The translations under genes and the position numbers were made by a program. Below the pieces are notes generated by a model. It saw only the letters and a program-made list of their open reading frames with translations, did no database searches and was not told the origin of the DNA. Shown here one piece after another: positions 5,816 to 13,069 of a stretch of 14,682 nucleotides of DNA. Source of the DNA: Verrucomicrobiales bacterium (GTDB lineage Bacteria; Verrucomicrobiota; Verrucomicrobiia; Limisphaerales; UBA1100); NCBI GenBank assembly GCA_002718935.1, contig PBFV01000010.1, forward strand, positions 24,112-38,793, given 5' to 3'. How positions within the stretch are numbered: position 1 is the stretch's first letter; every line of letters begins with the position of its first letter.

Positions 5816-7066
5816 TTAGGCTTCGGCGCGAATGAACTGCTCAAACTGGTCACGCATGTGAGGCGGAATGCGGGCGGTGAGGTGGACGTCGTTAGCCTCG
5901 TAGTGTTCCTCGTCAATCTGGCCCACGGCACGGAGGCGGGCGAGGGCCTGGCCGTTGGATTGCGGGATGGTGAGGCGCATATGGCTGCGGATGGGGCGGA
6001 GCATCGTGCCCAGCTCGTCCATCAAGGCCTCCAGCCCTTCCCCGGTTTTGGCGGAAACCGCCACGGCGTGGTCGAGCTCCTGTAACCAGTGGAGGTTGCC
6101 GTTGGGTTCAGGCAGTTGATCGATTTTGTTGAAGACCATGAGGGTCGGTTTCTCTACGGAATCAATCTCGCGCAGCACCTGTTTGACAGATTCAATCTGC
6201 TCGGCGGCAACGGGATTGGAGGCGTCGACCACGTGCATGAGAATATCTGCCTCAACTACTTCCTCAAGGGTGGCTTTGAAGGACTCGACGAGTTGATGCG
6301 GCAGCTTGCGGATGAAGCCGACGGTGTCACTGAGCAACGCGTTTTGGTTGGTGGGCAGGCGCAGGCGGCGGATGGTGGGGTCAAGCGTGGCAAAGAGTTT
6401 GTCCTCGGCCAACACCTCGGCGCCGGTTAGCGCGTTGAGGAGTGTGGATTTGCCCGCATTGGTGTAGCCGACAATGGAGACCAGCGGCCATTGGCTGCGT
6501 TGGCGGCCACGCCGCTGGGTGGTTCGGTGTTGGCGAACGTTTTCAAGTTCGCGCCGCAGCCGCGCGATGCGCTCGAGGATGCGGCGACGGTCCACCTCCA
6601 GCTGGGTTTCGCCATCGCCCCGCATGCCGATGCCACCTTTTTGCCGGGATAAGTGCGTCCAAAACCGGGTGAGGCGCGGGAGGATGTGCTGCAGTTGCGC
6701 CAGCTCGATCTGCATCTTGCCTTCGCGCGTGCGAGCGCGTTGGGCGAAGATATCGAGGATCAACGCGGTACGATCGAGTACCTTGCAGTCGAAAAGCTTT
6801 TCGAGGTTTCTGGTTTGGGCGGGACTGAGTTCGTCATCAAATATCACCGTGTCCACTTCTCCCTGTTTGCAGCACTCGGCGAATTCCGCTGCCTTGCCTT
6901 TCCCGATGAATGTGGCGGCATGTGGGCGATCGATTTTCTGCGTGCCTTCCCCAATGATCGTTGCGCCGGCGGTCCCGGCGAGCTCGGCCAATTCATCCAG
7001 TGATTCCCGGGCGTCCACGGTGCTACCGCTCTTGAGCTCGGCTCCCACTAGAAACACGCGCTCCAT
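5816..7066 (-). CDS. hflX: ribosome-associated GTPase HflX
   Basis: HflX is a translational GTPase that binds the 50S subunit and can split stalled or hibernating ribosomes. With ATG 7066 it has 416 residues. The N-terminal domain shows ATFIGKGKAAE (51-61), FDDELSPAQTRNLE (76-89) and the long segment around LILDIFAQRARTREGKMQIE. A glycine-rich linker GGIGMRGDGETQLEVDRRR follows. The G domain has G1 GYTNAGKS (200-207), G3 DTVG (247-250), G4 NKID (313-316) and G5 SAK (338-340), all intact. A TTG at 7096 would extend the protein by 10 residues and overlap the miaA stop as TTGA; ATG 7066 is preferred because neither has a good Shine-Dalgarno sequence and the family-like sequence starts at MERVFLVGAE. 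The miaA-hflX pair recalls the miaA-hfq-hflX order of gammaproteobacteria, but no hfq lies between them here. Confidence 0.95.
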   Translation of the reverse strand: MERVFLVGAELKSGSTVDARESLDELAELAGTAGATIIGEGTQKIDRPHAATFIGKGKAAEFAECCKQGEVDTVIFDDELSPAQTRNLEKLFDCKVLDRTALILDIFAQRARTREGKMQIELAQLQHILPRLTRFWTHLSRQKGGIGMRGDGETQLEVDRRRILERIARLRRELENVRQHRTTQRRGRQRSQWPLVSIVGYTNAGKSTLLNALTGAEVLAEDKLFATLDPTIRRLRLPTNQNALLSDTVGFIRKLPHQLVESFKATLEEVVEADILMHVVDASNPVAAEQIESVKQVLREIDSVEKPTLMVFNKIDQLPEPNGNLHWLQELDHAVAVSAKTGEGLEALMDELGTMLRPIRSHMRLTIPQSNGQALARLRAVGQIDEEHYEANDVHLTARIPPHMRDQFEQFIRAEA

Positions 7067-7092
7067 GCTGCCGTGATTTTCCGCGAGTGACT

Positions 7093-7977
7093 TCAAGGCA
7101 GTGAATCAAGAATGCGCTGCGCGGTGGCGGCCGGGTCCTCCCCGGCGGCCACTTGCAGGTGGGTGGCTCCTTTCAATTTCCGGAACCATGTTTGTTGTCG
7201 TCTCACGAACTGCCACGTTCGTGATTTTACCAACGCGATGGTGTCCGGCAAGTCCCGTTCCCCCCGAAGATGCTCAATCACCTGCCGGTAGCCCAAGGCT
7301 TGCGATGCGGTGCGGTTCTGTTCCAAGGCCGGTTGCAAGGCTCGTGTTTCGTCAACTAGCCCTTTGGCAAACATTTGTTCCACTCGCTCCTCGATGCGCG
7401 TGCGTAAATCTTGCCCTTCCCTTTGCAACAAATAGAACTGCTCCGGCACTTGGCCGGTCCATTCCGCGCGTTGTTCGGAAAAGGGTTTCCCTGTGATGCG
7501 GATGACCTCCACGGCCCGCACCAGCCGCCGCCGGTTCTGGTGGTCAATAGCCCCGTGGGTGGTAGGATCTTTTTCCGCAAGTTCTTCTATCAGCTTTTCT
7601 GTAGCCGTGTTTTCCAGTTCGTCACGGATTTTGGCTTTGGCCCTAGGAGCTTCGCCGAGTCCTTCGAGCAGCGCCTGAAAATAAAGGCCGGTGCCGCCAC
7701 AAAAAATGGCCTGCTCTTCCGCGGCGGCGGCTTCTTCGGCTTGGGAAATGAAGGTGGCTGCGTCGTAGCTTTCCGTGAGTTCCGTGATGTCGATGAGATG
7801 ATGCCGTATGGCGACTTGTTGCTCGGCGGATGGTTTGGCAGTGCCGAGGTCCATCCCTCGGTACACCTGCATGGAATCGACTGAAACAATCCCCCCGCCG
7901 GTGTGCCGCGCTACTTCCATGGCCACGGCGCTCTTGCCGCTGGCGGTTGGGCCGGCAATGAATATCGGCCGCCCCAT
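7093..7977 (-). CDS. miaA: tRNA dimethylallyltransferase
   Basis: MiaA adds the dimethylallyl group to A37 of tRNAs that read UNN codons, the first step to i6A/ms2i6A. The 294-residue protein begins at once with the P-loop GPTASGKS (9-16). DSMQVYRGMDLGTAKPS follows near 34-50, then IFCGGTGLYFQALLEGL, the tRNA-contacting region with RRRLVRAVEVIRITGKP, and ALGYRQVIEHL towards the end. All are typical and intact. The ATG shares one base with the lspA TGA (TGATG), which indicates coupled translation. The hflX gene follows. It is inside the minus-strand run led by dnaN, with no promoter seen of its own. Confidence 0.96.
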   Translation of the reverse strand: MGRPIFIAGPTASGKSAVAMEVARHTGGGIVSVDSMQVYRGMDLGTAKPSAEQQVAIRHHLIDITELTESYDAATFISQAEEAAAAEEQAIFCGGTGLYFQALLEGLGEAPRAKAKIRDELENTATEKLIEELAEKDPTTHGAIDHQNRRRLVRAVEVIRITGKPFSEQRAEWTGQVPEQFYLLQREGQDLRTRIEERVEQMFAKGLVDETRALQPALEQNRTASQALGYRQVIEHLRGERDLPDTIALVKSRTWQFVRRQQTWFRKLKGATHLQVAAGEDPAATAQRILDSLP

Positions 7978-8522
7978 CAGGCAGGGCCTTCTTTGGGATC
8001 CTCTTCTTCCTCTTTGGTCTTACGCCAGGCCATAACAAACATCAGTCCCACGCCGATGCAAATTCCCATGTCGGCAATGTTGAAGGCGGGATATACTTTT
8101 TCCTTCCCGCCGACTACCACGTAAAATTTCAGAAAATCCACCACTTCCTGGTAGGCCAGTCGATCGATGCAGTTGCCAATGATGCCTCCGATCATGGCGC
8201 CCATGGCGAGCTTGCCGGTTCGGGTGCCGATTTCAAAGTGTTCCCGAAAATGGATGAGCGCCCCAAGTGCAAAGATGGAAATGATTGCCAGCAGGAAACT
8301 TTTCCCCTCGAGAATGCTCCACGCGGCACCGGGGTTTCGCCAATGCACGAAGTCAAAAAATCCATTGATCACAACAACCTTTTCTCCAACTTTCAGCGAC
8401 GCCACGGTGATCCACTTGGTGAGTTGATCGAGTGCCAATACGATGCCAGCAGTGGCGAGGATGCGCTTCTCCTGAAGGAACGGCACCTGTTCGGCTTTGG
8501 CCGTTGCGGCGGTGTCGTCCAT
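7977..8522 (-). CDS. lspA: lipoprotein signal peptidase (signal peptidase II)
   Basis: LspA is an inner-membrane aspartyl protease that cleaves the signal peptide of prolipoproteins after diacylglyceryl attachment. At 181 residues it is slightly long. It has an N-terminal hydrophilic extension (1-20), then hydrophobic helices at about 22-40, 75-92, 104-119 and 147-166. DQLTKW (32-37) is family-typical. The catalytic dyad is predicted at D129 in GNCIDRLAYQEVVDF and D151 in FNIADMGICIG. The C-terminal tail is a charged cytoplasmic stretch (KTKEEEEDPKEG). It begins 20 bp after the dnaN stop, has no obvious Shine-Dalgarno sequence, and overlaps miaA by one base. Confidence 0.96.
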   Translation of the reverse strand: MDDTAATAKAEQVPFLQEKRILATAGIVLALDQLTKWITVASLKVGEKVVVINGFFDFVHWRNPGAAWSILEGKSFLLAIISIFALGALIHFREHFEIGTRTGKLAMGAMIGGIIGNCIDRLAYQEVVDFLKFYVVVGGKEKVYPAFNIADMGICIGVGLMFVMAWRKTKEEEEDPKEGPA

Positions 8523-8542
8523 GGATTGTGATGCGGCCCGGC

Positions 8543-9649
8543 CTAGTTTGTGCGCATGGGCATGAGCACGTAGAGGAAGGGGGTGTTGCTCTTGATCACG
8601 CCGGGGCTGAGGCTGTCAGTAATCTCAACGAAAATCTCGTCGCCCTCGAGCACCTTCAACGGATCCATCAGGTAGGTGGGATTGAAGGCCACCTCAATCT
8701 CCGGGCCCTGATAGTTGATAGCCAATGACTCGCGGCCCGATCCGATGTCCGGCGTGTTGGCCACGATGGACAGGTTGTTCTCGCTGAAGATGAGCTTTAC
8801 GGAGTTCGACTTGTCGTTGGTGATTTGGTCCGCCCGCCGCAGTGCGTGGTGCAGTTCCTCCTTCACCACCGGAATGCGATGCATCTTGTCGCCGCCGGGA
8901 ATGACCTGCTTGTAATTCGGAAAATTTCCCTCCCCGAGTTTGCTGTGCAGCTTGACCGGCTCCCCATTCTCCTGCGGAATTTCAAACTCCGCGTACTTTT
9001 CCCCCACGCTGATGGCCACCTCCCCTTCGCCCTGTAGCAGCCGCTGCAATTCCGTGATCGCTTTGCTGGGCACGATGAACTCTGCTTTGACGCCGCCTTC
9101 AATTTCTTCCTCCACCAGTGCCAACCTTCGGCCATCCGTGGCCACCATCGTCAGCCGGTCCGGCTCCATCACTACGTTTATGCCCTTGAGCACTGGCCGC
9201 GATTCATCCTGCGACACGGCGTATGACGTTTTGCGAATCATCTCCCGCAGCTTGCCCTGCCCCACCGATACCTTGGCGCTCTCCTTAAATTTCGCCTGGG
9301 GCGGATATTGGTCTGCCCCTATGCCGTGCAGCTTGTAGCTTGCTCCGGCCGCCTGAAGCGTGGCTATCTCCTTGCCATCCACCTCAATTTCCACCTCGGC
9401 TGACTCAATCTCCCGCACTAGGCCAAACAACCGCTTGGCCGGCAGAGATGTGGCGCCCACGGACTCCACCTTGGCCGGCACCGCCGCGTGGACGCTCACG
9501 TCCAGATCGGTCGCCCGCAGTTCCAAGCGGTTTTCGCCCGCCACCAAAACCACGTTGGAGAGCACCGGCAGCGTGGTGCGCGCGCCGATCACATTTTGTA
9601 CCGCCTGTAGCCCTTGGGCCAGGTCATCCTTGCCAACAGATATTTTCAC
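8543..9649 (-). CDS. dnaN: DNA polymerase III subunit beta (sliding clamp)
   Basis: The beta clamp encircles DNA and tethers polymerase III and other replication and repair factors. The 368-residue length is standard for three DNA-clamp domains. Family segments include ARTTLPVLSNVVL (23-35), LRATDLDVSV, QDESRPVLKGI, MVATDGRRLAL and the conserved C-terminus YVLMPMRTN. The start is a GTG at 9649 (MKISVGKDDL), as no ATG lies in frame upstream. A perfect TATAAT lies 7 nt before the GTG with no Shine-Dalgarno sequence, suggesting a leaderless transcript. dnaN heads the run of six same-strand genes down to lpxA. The usual neighbour dnaA is not in the window; a cysteine desulfurase gene lies upstream. 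Confidence 0.97.
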   Translation of the reverse strand: MKISVGKDDLAQGLQAVQNVIGARTTLPVLSNVVLVAGENRLELRATDLDVSVHAAVPAKVESVGATSLPAKRLFGLVREIESAEVEIEVDGKEIATLQAAGASYKLHGIGADQYPPQAKFKESAKVSVGQGKLREMIRKTSYAVSQDESRPVLKGINVVMEPDRLTMVATDGRRLALVEEEIEGGVKAEFIVPSKAITELQRLLQGEGEVAISVGEKYAEFEIPQENGEPVKLHSKLGEGNFPNYKQVIPGGDKMHRIPVVKEELHHALRRADQITNDKSNSVKLIFSENNLSIVANTPDIGSGRESLAINYQGPEIEVAFNPTYLMDPLKVLEGDEIFVEITDSLSPGVIKSNTPFLYVLMPMRTN

Positions 9650-9656
9650 AAGCTCT

Positions 9657-9662
9657 ATTATA
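9657..9662 (-). promoter_or_regulatory. candidate -10 box of the dnaN operon
   Basis: A perfect TATAAT on the minus strand, separated by AGAGCTT (7 nt) from the dnaN GTG. The -35 at 17 bp spacing would be TGAGTT, which is poor. Transcription would begin at about the GTG, giving a leaderless mRNA. This is the best -10 match in the upstream region. Confidence 0.5.
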
Positions 9663-9699
9663 TGTTTCTCTTGAAGAAAAACTCACTATTATTAGGGGC

Positions 9700-9780
9700 A
9701 GTGGATAAGGGAAACAACCTGCCGAGTCAAGAAACGCAGCGGAAAACACGCCGTTTCTTTTGCCCACAAGCTGCGGATAA
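9700..9780 (-). other. DnaA-box-like cluster upstream of dnaN
   Basis: On the minus strand there is TTATCCACT (9708-9700) and TTATCCGCA (9780-9772), each one base off the DnaA consensus TTATCCACA and in the same orientation. On the plus strand TTGCCCACA (9760-9768) matches 7 of 9. An AT-rich stretch (about 9654-9695) separates them from dnaN. This could be DnaA control of the dnaN promoter or part of a replication origin; with only two good boxes it is not proof of either. Confidence 0.35.
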
Positions 9781-9830
9781 AAATGGGGGCAACCTTCAAC
9801 AACCCGCAGAACAAAATGATATCATCCCTT

Positions 9831-9859
9831 TTCACAACAAAATTCACAAACAACTCACA
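9831..9859 (+). repeat. short phased repeats TTCACAA
   Basis: TTCACAA at 9831-9837 and 9843-9849, 12 bp apart, with a third partial copy TCACA at 9855-9859. They lie just downstream of and overlapping the stop codon of the cysteine desulfurase gene. A perfect 10-bp palindrome ATGATATCAT lies nearby at 9816-9825. The spacing is about one helical turn, as for iterated protein-binding sites, but two full copies is few. Confidence 0.3.
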
Positions 9860-11000
9860 GCCGACAGCGCGAGACGACGGCCGGCAAAATTTCACAAACC
9901 TGCTCCACCTCGGCACGGGAAGTTTCCCGGCCCAAGGAGAAACGCACCAGCGCATTGGCCAAGGAGGACGGAAACCCCATAGCCTCCACCACATGGGAAG
10001 GGGTAATCGAACCACTGGAACAAGCAGAACCGCTGGAAGCACAAACACCCGACAAATCAAAACCAGACAAAAGCGCCATCGAATCAGAACCTTCAACGAT
10101 AAAGGAAGCCGTATTAGGCAACGAATCGCCGGAATCCGAGGGGCTGATGTTCGTGCAACCCTCAATGTTATTAATGCAAGTTTTCAACAGGCAAATATTT
10201 TCTTCCATTTCCACCCCGCCAAAAGGCGGCAAAGCGACAAACTTTTCCAAAGCGGAGACTAAACCAATGATCCCCGGCAAATTCTCCGTTCCTGCGCGGC
10301 GTTCATTTTCGTGCGCGCCACCCATCAAGAGCGGCGGCAGTTGCAGCGGCGACTTACAGTAAAGCAGCCCCGCACCTTTCGGCCCATGCAGCTTGTGCGC
10401 ACAGAGCGAAACCAAATCCGCGCGGAAACAATCCACCGAGGGCATATGCAGTTTGCCGGCCCACTGGACGGCGTCCGAGTGGAACAACACACCGCGTTCT
10501 GCACAAAAGGCACCAATCTCCGCCACCGGCTGCACCGTGCCCACCTCGTTATTGGCGGCTTGGATGCTTACCAGCACGGTGTCCGGCCGGATCGCCTCGG
10601 CCACGGCCTCCACGGCCACGCGACCGATATTGGATACCGGGAGCACGGTTAAATCAAAGCCCTCGTTTTGCGCAAGGTATTCACAGGGATGCAACACCGC
10701 GTGGTGTTCCACCCCACACGTGATGAGGTGACGGCCCGCATCTCGGCGCATACGAGCAGCGCCGAGAATAGCGAGGTTGGAACTTTCCGTGCCGCCACTG
10801 GTAAAGATCAATTCGCTTGGCTTGCAGCCGAGTACAACCGCTGCGCGATCGCGCGCATCATCTAGCAACGCCCTCGCAGCTTGGCCAAGGTGATGCACAC
10901 TGGACGGATTGCCCCAGGCTTCCTCTGCCTGAAGCATTGCCTCACGCACACCTTCATCCAGCGGCGTGGTGGCGTTGTAATCCAGATAAATCGTGCGCAC
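9855..11000 (-). CDS. nifS: cysteine desulfurase, NifS/IscS family
   Basis: A PLP-dependent enzyme that removes sulfur from L-cysteine as a persulfide for Fe-S clusters or tRNA thiolation. The 381 residues are normal. It shows YLDYNATTPLD (5-15), FTSGGTESSN (66-75), GVEHHAV (96-102), AANNEVGT, the PLP aspartate in HSDAVQ (D176), the Schiff-base lysine K203 in CAHKLHGPKG, RAGTEN and the catalytic cysteine C327 in ASSGSACSSGS, a group I type loop. Whether it is an IscS, NifS or dedicated tRNA enzyme cannot be decided; no iscU, iscR or mnmA is adjacent. The start is a GTG at 11000, forced by an in-frame TAA 9 nt upstream, with no close Shine-Dalgarno sequence. uppP diverges 29 bp away. No T-rich hairpin terminator is visible after its stop. 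Confidence 0.93.
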   Translation of the reverse strand: MRTIYLDYNATTPLDEGVREAMLQAEEAWGNPSSVHHLGQAARALLDDARDRAAVVLGCKPSELIFTSGGTESSNLAILGAARMRRDAGRHLITCGVEHHAVLHPCEYLAQNEGFDLTVLPVSNIGRVAVEAVAEAIRPDTVLVSIQAANNEVGTVQPVAEIGAFCAERGVLFHSDAVQWAGKLHMPSVDCFRADLVSLCAHKLHGPKGAGLLYCKSPLQLPPLLMGGAHENERRAGTENLPGIIGLVSALEKFVALPPFGGVEMEENICLLKTCINNIEGCTNISPSDSGDSLPNTASFIVEGSDSMALLSGFDLSGVCASSGSACSSGSITPSHVVEAMGFPSSLANALVRFSLGRETSRAEVEQVCEILPAVVSRCRL

Positions 11001-11015
11001 GCGAAGTGTTTACTG

Positions 11016-11021
11016 CATACT
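11016..11021 (+). promoter_or_regulatory. candidate -10 box of uppP
   Basis: CATACT on the plus strand, 8 nt before the uppP ATG, with no Shine-Dalgarno in between. It matches TATAAT at 4 of 6 positions. No convincing -35 is seen at 16-18 bp. It is listed because the spacing repeats that seen ahead of dnaN and the fumarase. Confidence 0.3.
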
Positions 11022-11029
11022 CCGCCGCG

Positions 11030-11875
11030 ATGCCAGACTGGCTTCAAGTCATCCTGCTCGGGCTCATCGAGGGCATCACGGAATTTCTGCCCATTTCCTC
11101 CACCGGCCACCTGTTGCTGGCCGAGCAGTGGCTGCCGGAAACGCTATTTGACGATGACGGAGCTCGGGAACGGTTCATGGTATTCATACAAAGTGGAGCC
11201 GTGCTGGCGGTGATCGCGGTTTTCAAGGAGCGCGTTCGAGAGCTCATCACCCAATGGCGCCAACCGGAGGTGCGGGATTACCTCATCAAAATGGCGACGG
11301 CATTTGTGATCACGGCTACGGGAGGGCTCGCCCTCAAGGCAGCCGGATGGGAGCTGGAAAATAATCCGGAACCCATCGCATGGGCACTGCTCATAGGCGG
11401 AGTGCTATTCATTATCATCGAGCGCAGAAACGGAAAACCGGAAACCGAAGAAAATGAAAACGCATCGGTGGCGACTATCACGTGGACCATCGCGGTGGCC
11501 TTTGGCTTGGCGCAGTTGGTGGCCATGGTGTTCCCCGGCGCCTCGCGAAGCGGCACGACCATCCTCATAGGATTGCTCCTCGGAATGATGAGACGGGACG
11601 CCGTGGAGTTTGCCTTTTTGCTCGGCGTGCCCACGTTGCTTTCGGCCGGCGGATATCAATTATTATCGGCAATGCGCGAAGCGCCGGGAGCCATACAGGC
11701 GGAAGCGTCCATGTTGGCGTTGGGCACGGTGATCTCCGCCGTGACGGCCTTTGCCGCGGTGAAATGGCTCATGGGATTTTTGCAAAGCAACACATTCGTC
11801 GCCTTCGGCTGGTACCGAATTGCGCTGGGGGCGATCATTTTGGGAATCGCATACGGAAGTGCGGGAAGTGATTGA
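11030..11875 (+). CDS. uppP: undecaprenyl-diphosphate phosphatase
   Basis: UppP (BacA) is an integral inner-membrane enzyme that converts undecaprenyl diphosphate to the monophosphate lipid carrier for peptidoglycan and other wall polymers. Excess confers bacitracin tolerance. The 281 residues carry both family signatures: EGITEFLPISSTGH (14-27, with the two catalytic-region glutamates E14 and E18) and PGASRSGTT (169-177, with the key arginine R173). Hydrophobic helices occur at about 1-15, 50-66, 88-105, 115-130, 150-170, 195-210, 226-248 and 258-276. A Glu/Asn-rich loop (138-146) follows the ERRNGK stretch. The start is ATG 11030, where homology begins; the open frame upstream overlaps the divergent gene and has no family features. 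The stop abuts the stop of the convergent porin gene. Confidence 0.96.
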   Translation: MPDWLQVILLGLIEGITEFLPISSTGHLLLAEQWLPETLFDDDGARERFMVFIQSGAVLAVIAVFKERVRELITQWRQPEVRDYLIKMATAFVITATGGLALKAAGWELENNPEPIAWALLIGGVLFIIIERRNGKPETEENENASVATITWTIAVAFGLAQLVAMVFPGASRSGTTILIGLLLGMMRRDAVEFAFLLGVPTLLSAGGYQLLSAMREAPGAIQAEASMLALGTVISAVTAFAAVKWLMGFLQSNTFVAFGWYRIALGAIILGIAYGSAGSD

Positions 11876-12970
11876 TTAGAATTCGTAAATCAAATTCAAA
11901 TGCAGGCCGTGATTATCACGGCGTCCGTTCATGGCGGGATTTGTGTAATCCCAGCGATATTCTAGGCGGGAGATGACGTTACTCCATAGCTGGTAATCTA
12001 GGGTGGTCGTGATGCCATGGCCGCCAATCTGCAATACGCTCGCAACCTCTCCACGCACATTCAACCACAGGCGATTATTCAACCGGCGGCCAACGTAGGC
12101 GCCGAGCACGGAATCATCATTGCCAGCGCCGCCATGCACGCGGGCATCGTACACCAGCCCGAACGACCAATCTTCCTGCGGCACAGGTAGGCCTAGGGCG
12201 AGGTACACATTTTGAATTGGATCCGCGCCGGTGCGTGCGCGGCCGTTGGTGTAACCAGCGGAGATGACGGTGCCGGCCAACGGCCCGAGAGAGTCGGGTA
12301 AAATAGTTGTGAGGCCTAAAATCCATGTCTTGCGATTGACATTTTCTGCGGCTGCATTGGTTTGCGGATCGGTGGTGTTGGCGGAGCCGAGTGTAAGCAG
12401 ATAATCGGCCTCACCATTTTCCAGCACGTCCACCCCCGGATACATCAGCAGCAGGCCGGTGTGCAGTGTGGGCTCGATGGTGAATCCCCACGAGTGCGTG
12501 TGATGAGGGTTAAGGTTGCGATCGAGTGACTCGTATCCAAACGGATTATCAAACAACCCTGCACGGAGATCAATGCTGCGGGCGCCGCCTTTGCGGGGAT
12601 CAGCGAGCGGGATGCGGAAATCAATGTAGGCCTGACGCAGCTCCACAGTATTGTCGGTGGAGCTGCCGGATTCCAGCAACGAGGCATCCGGGCCCAGCCA
12701 GGCATCGATTCGATAGCCGGCGTCAAAAAGCCATTCGTTTAAGGGTACATGTAGCGAGAGAGCTACATGATCGAGCGACCACCCGCTGCCCACGGAATCC
12801 GCATTGCGATAATTACGGTTCCCTGCTCCGCGCTCGAGGTGATAGGTGGTACTCACATAACCACTTAAGGAAGGCGAAGCCGCCAGTGCATTTGCCGCCG
12901 CCGGTGCTTCCTGCGCATTCAGCGAAAGAGAAGCTAACCACCCACAGAGCATGAAAGAGAATCGGCGCAT
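11876..12970 (-). CDS. outer-membrane beta-barrel porin-like protein (copy 1)
   Basis: A 364-residue exported protein. The signal peptide is residues 1 to about 19 (MRRFSFMLCGWLASLSLNA), with cleavage likely before QEAP. The mature part alternates polar and hydrophobic residues, has few cysteines and ends in LIYEF, a C-terminal aromatic residue as expected for assembly by BAM. It resembles the BBP2/OmpL-like porin type, with ANALAASPSLSGYVSTTY near the mature start. It is a paralogue of the gene at 13070-14152: both share SGYVST, EPTLHTG/EPTHHTG, LPDSLGPL and LDYxLWxNVxSRxE. The start is ATG 12970, next to AAGGGG with very short spacing; the TTG at 12997 is less likely because it precedes the signal peptide. 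A TTGATG / TTGAAT pair 17 bp apart (starting 13014) could be its own promoter. Substrate unknown. Confidence 0.82.
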   Translation of the reverse strand: MRRFSFMLCGWLASLSLNAQEAPAAANALAASPSLSGYVSTTYHLERGAGNRNYRNADSVGSGWSLDHVALSLHVPLNEWLFDAGYRIDAWLGPDASLLESGSSTDNTVELRQAYIDFRIPLADPRKGGARSIDLRAGLFDNPFGYESLDRNLNPHHTHSWGFTIEPTLHTGLLLMYPGVDVLENGEADYLLTLGSANTTDPQTNAAAENVNRKTWILGLTTILPDSLGPLAGTVISAGYTNGRARTGADPIQNVYLALGLPVPQEDWSFGLVYDARVHGGAGNDDSVLGAYVGRRLNNRLWLNVRGEVASVLQIGGHGITTTLDYQLWSNVISRLEYRWDYTNPAMNGRRDNHGLHLNLIYEF

Positions 12971-13020
12971 CACCCCTTGCCCATCATTCAACGCCAAACC
13001 CTCCGTCGCATCAAGGCATT

Positions 13021-13048
13021 AAAAAAACCCCTCCCGAAGGAGGGGTTT
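13021..13048 (-). terminator. strong intrinsic terminator after porin copy 2
   Basis: On the minus strand AAACCCCTCC (13048-13039) pairs perfectly with GGAGGGGTTT (13034-13025) around the loop TTCG, closed by a C-G pair: the extra-stable C(UUCG)G tetraloop. Seven T residues in total (13027-13021) end the element. It lies 22 bp after the stop of the copy 2 gene and so should stop most transcription before copy 1. The plus-strand reading gives only GGTTTGTG after the stem. Confidence 0.95.
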
Positions 13049-13069
13049 GTGATTGATTCTAAGGGTTAC

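Noticed and set aside
5811..5830. GCCG...CGGC inverted repeat at the hflX stop as a terminator
   Set aside because: Only a 4-bp stem with a 9-nt loop and no T-tract.
10817..11029. Upstream extension of uppP
   Set aside because: It overlaps the divergent cysteine desulfurase gene, is not hydrophobic like the protein's true N-terminus, and family homology begins at 11030.
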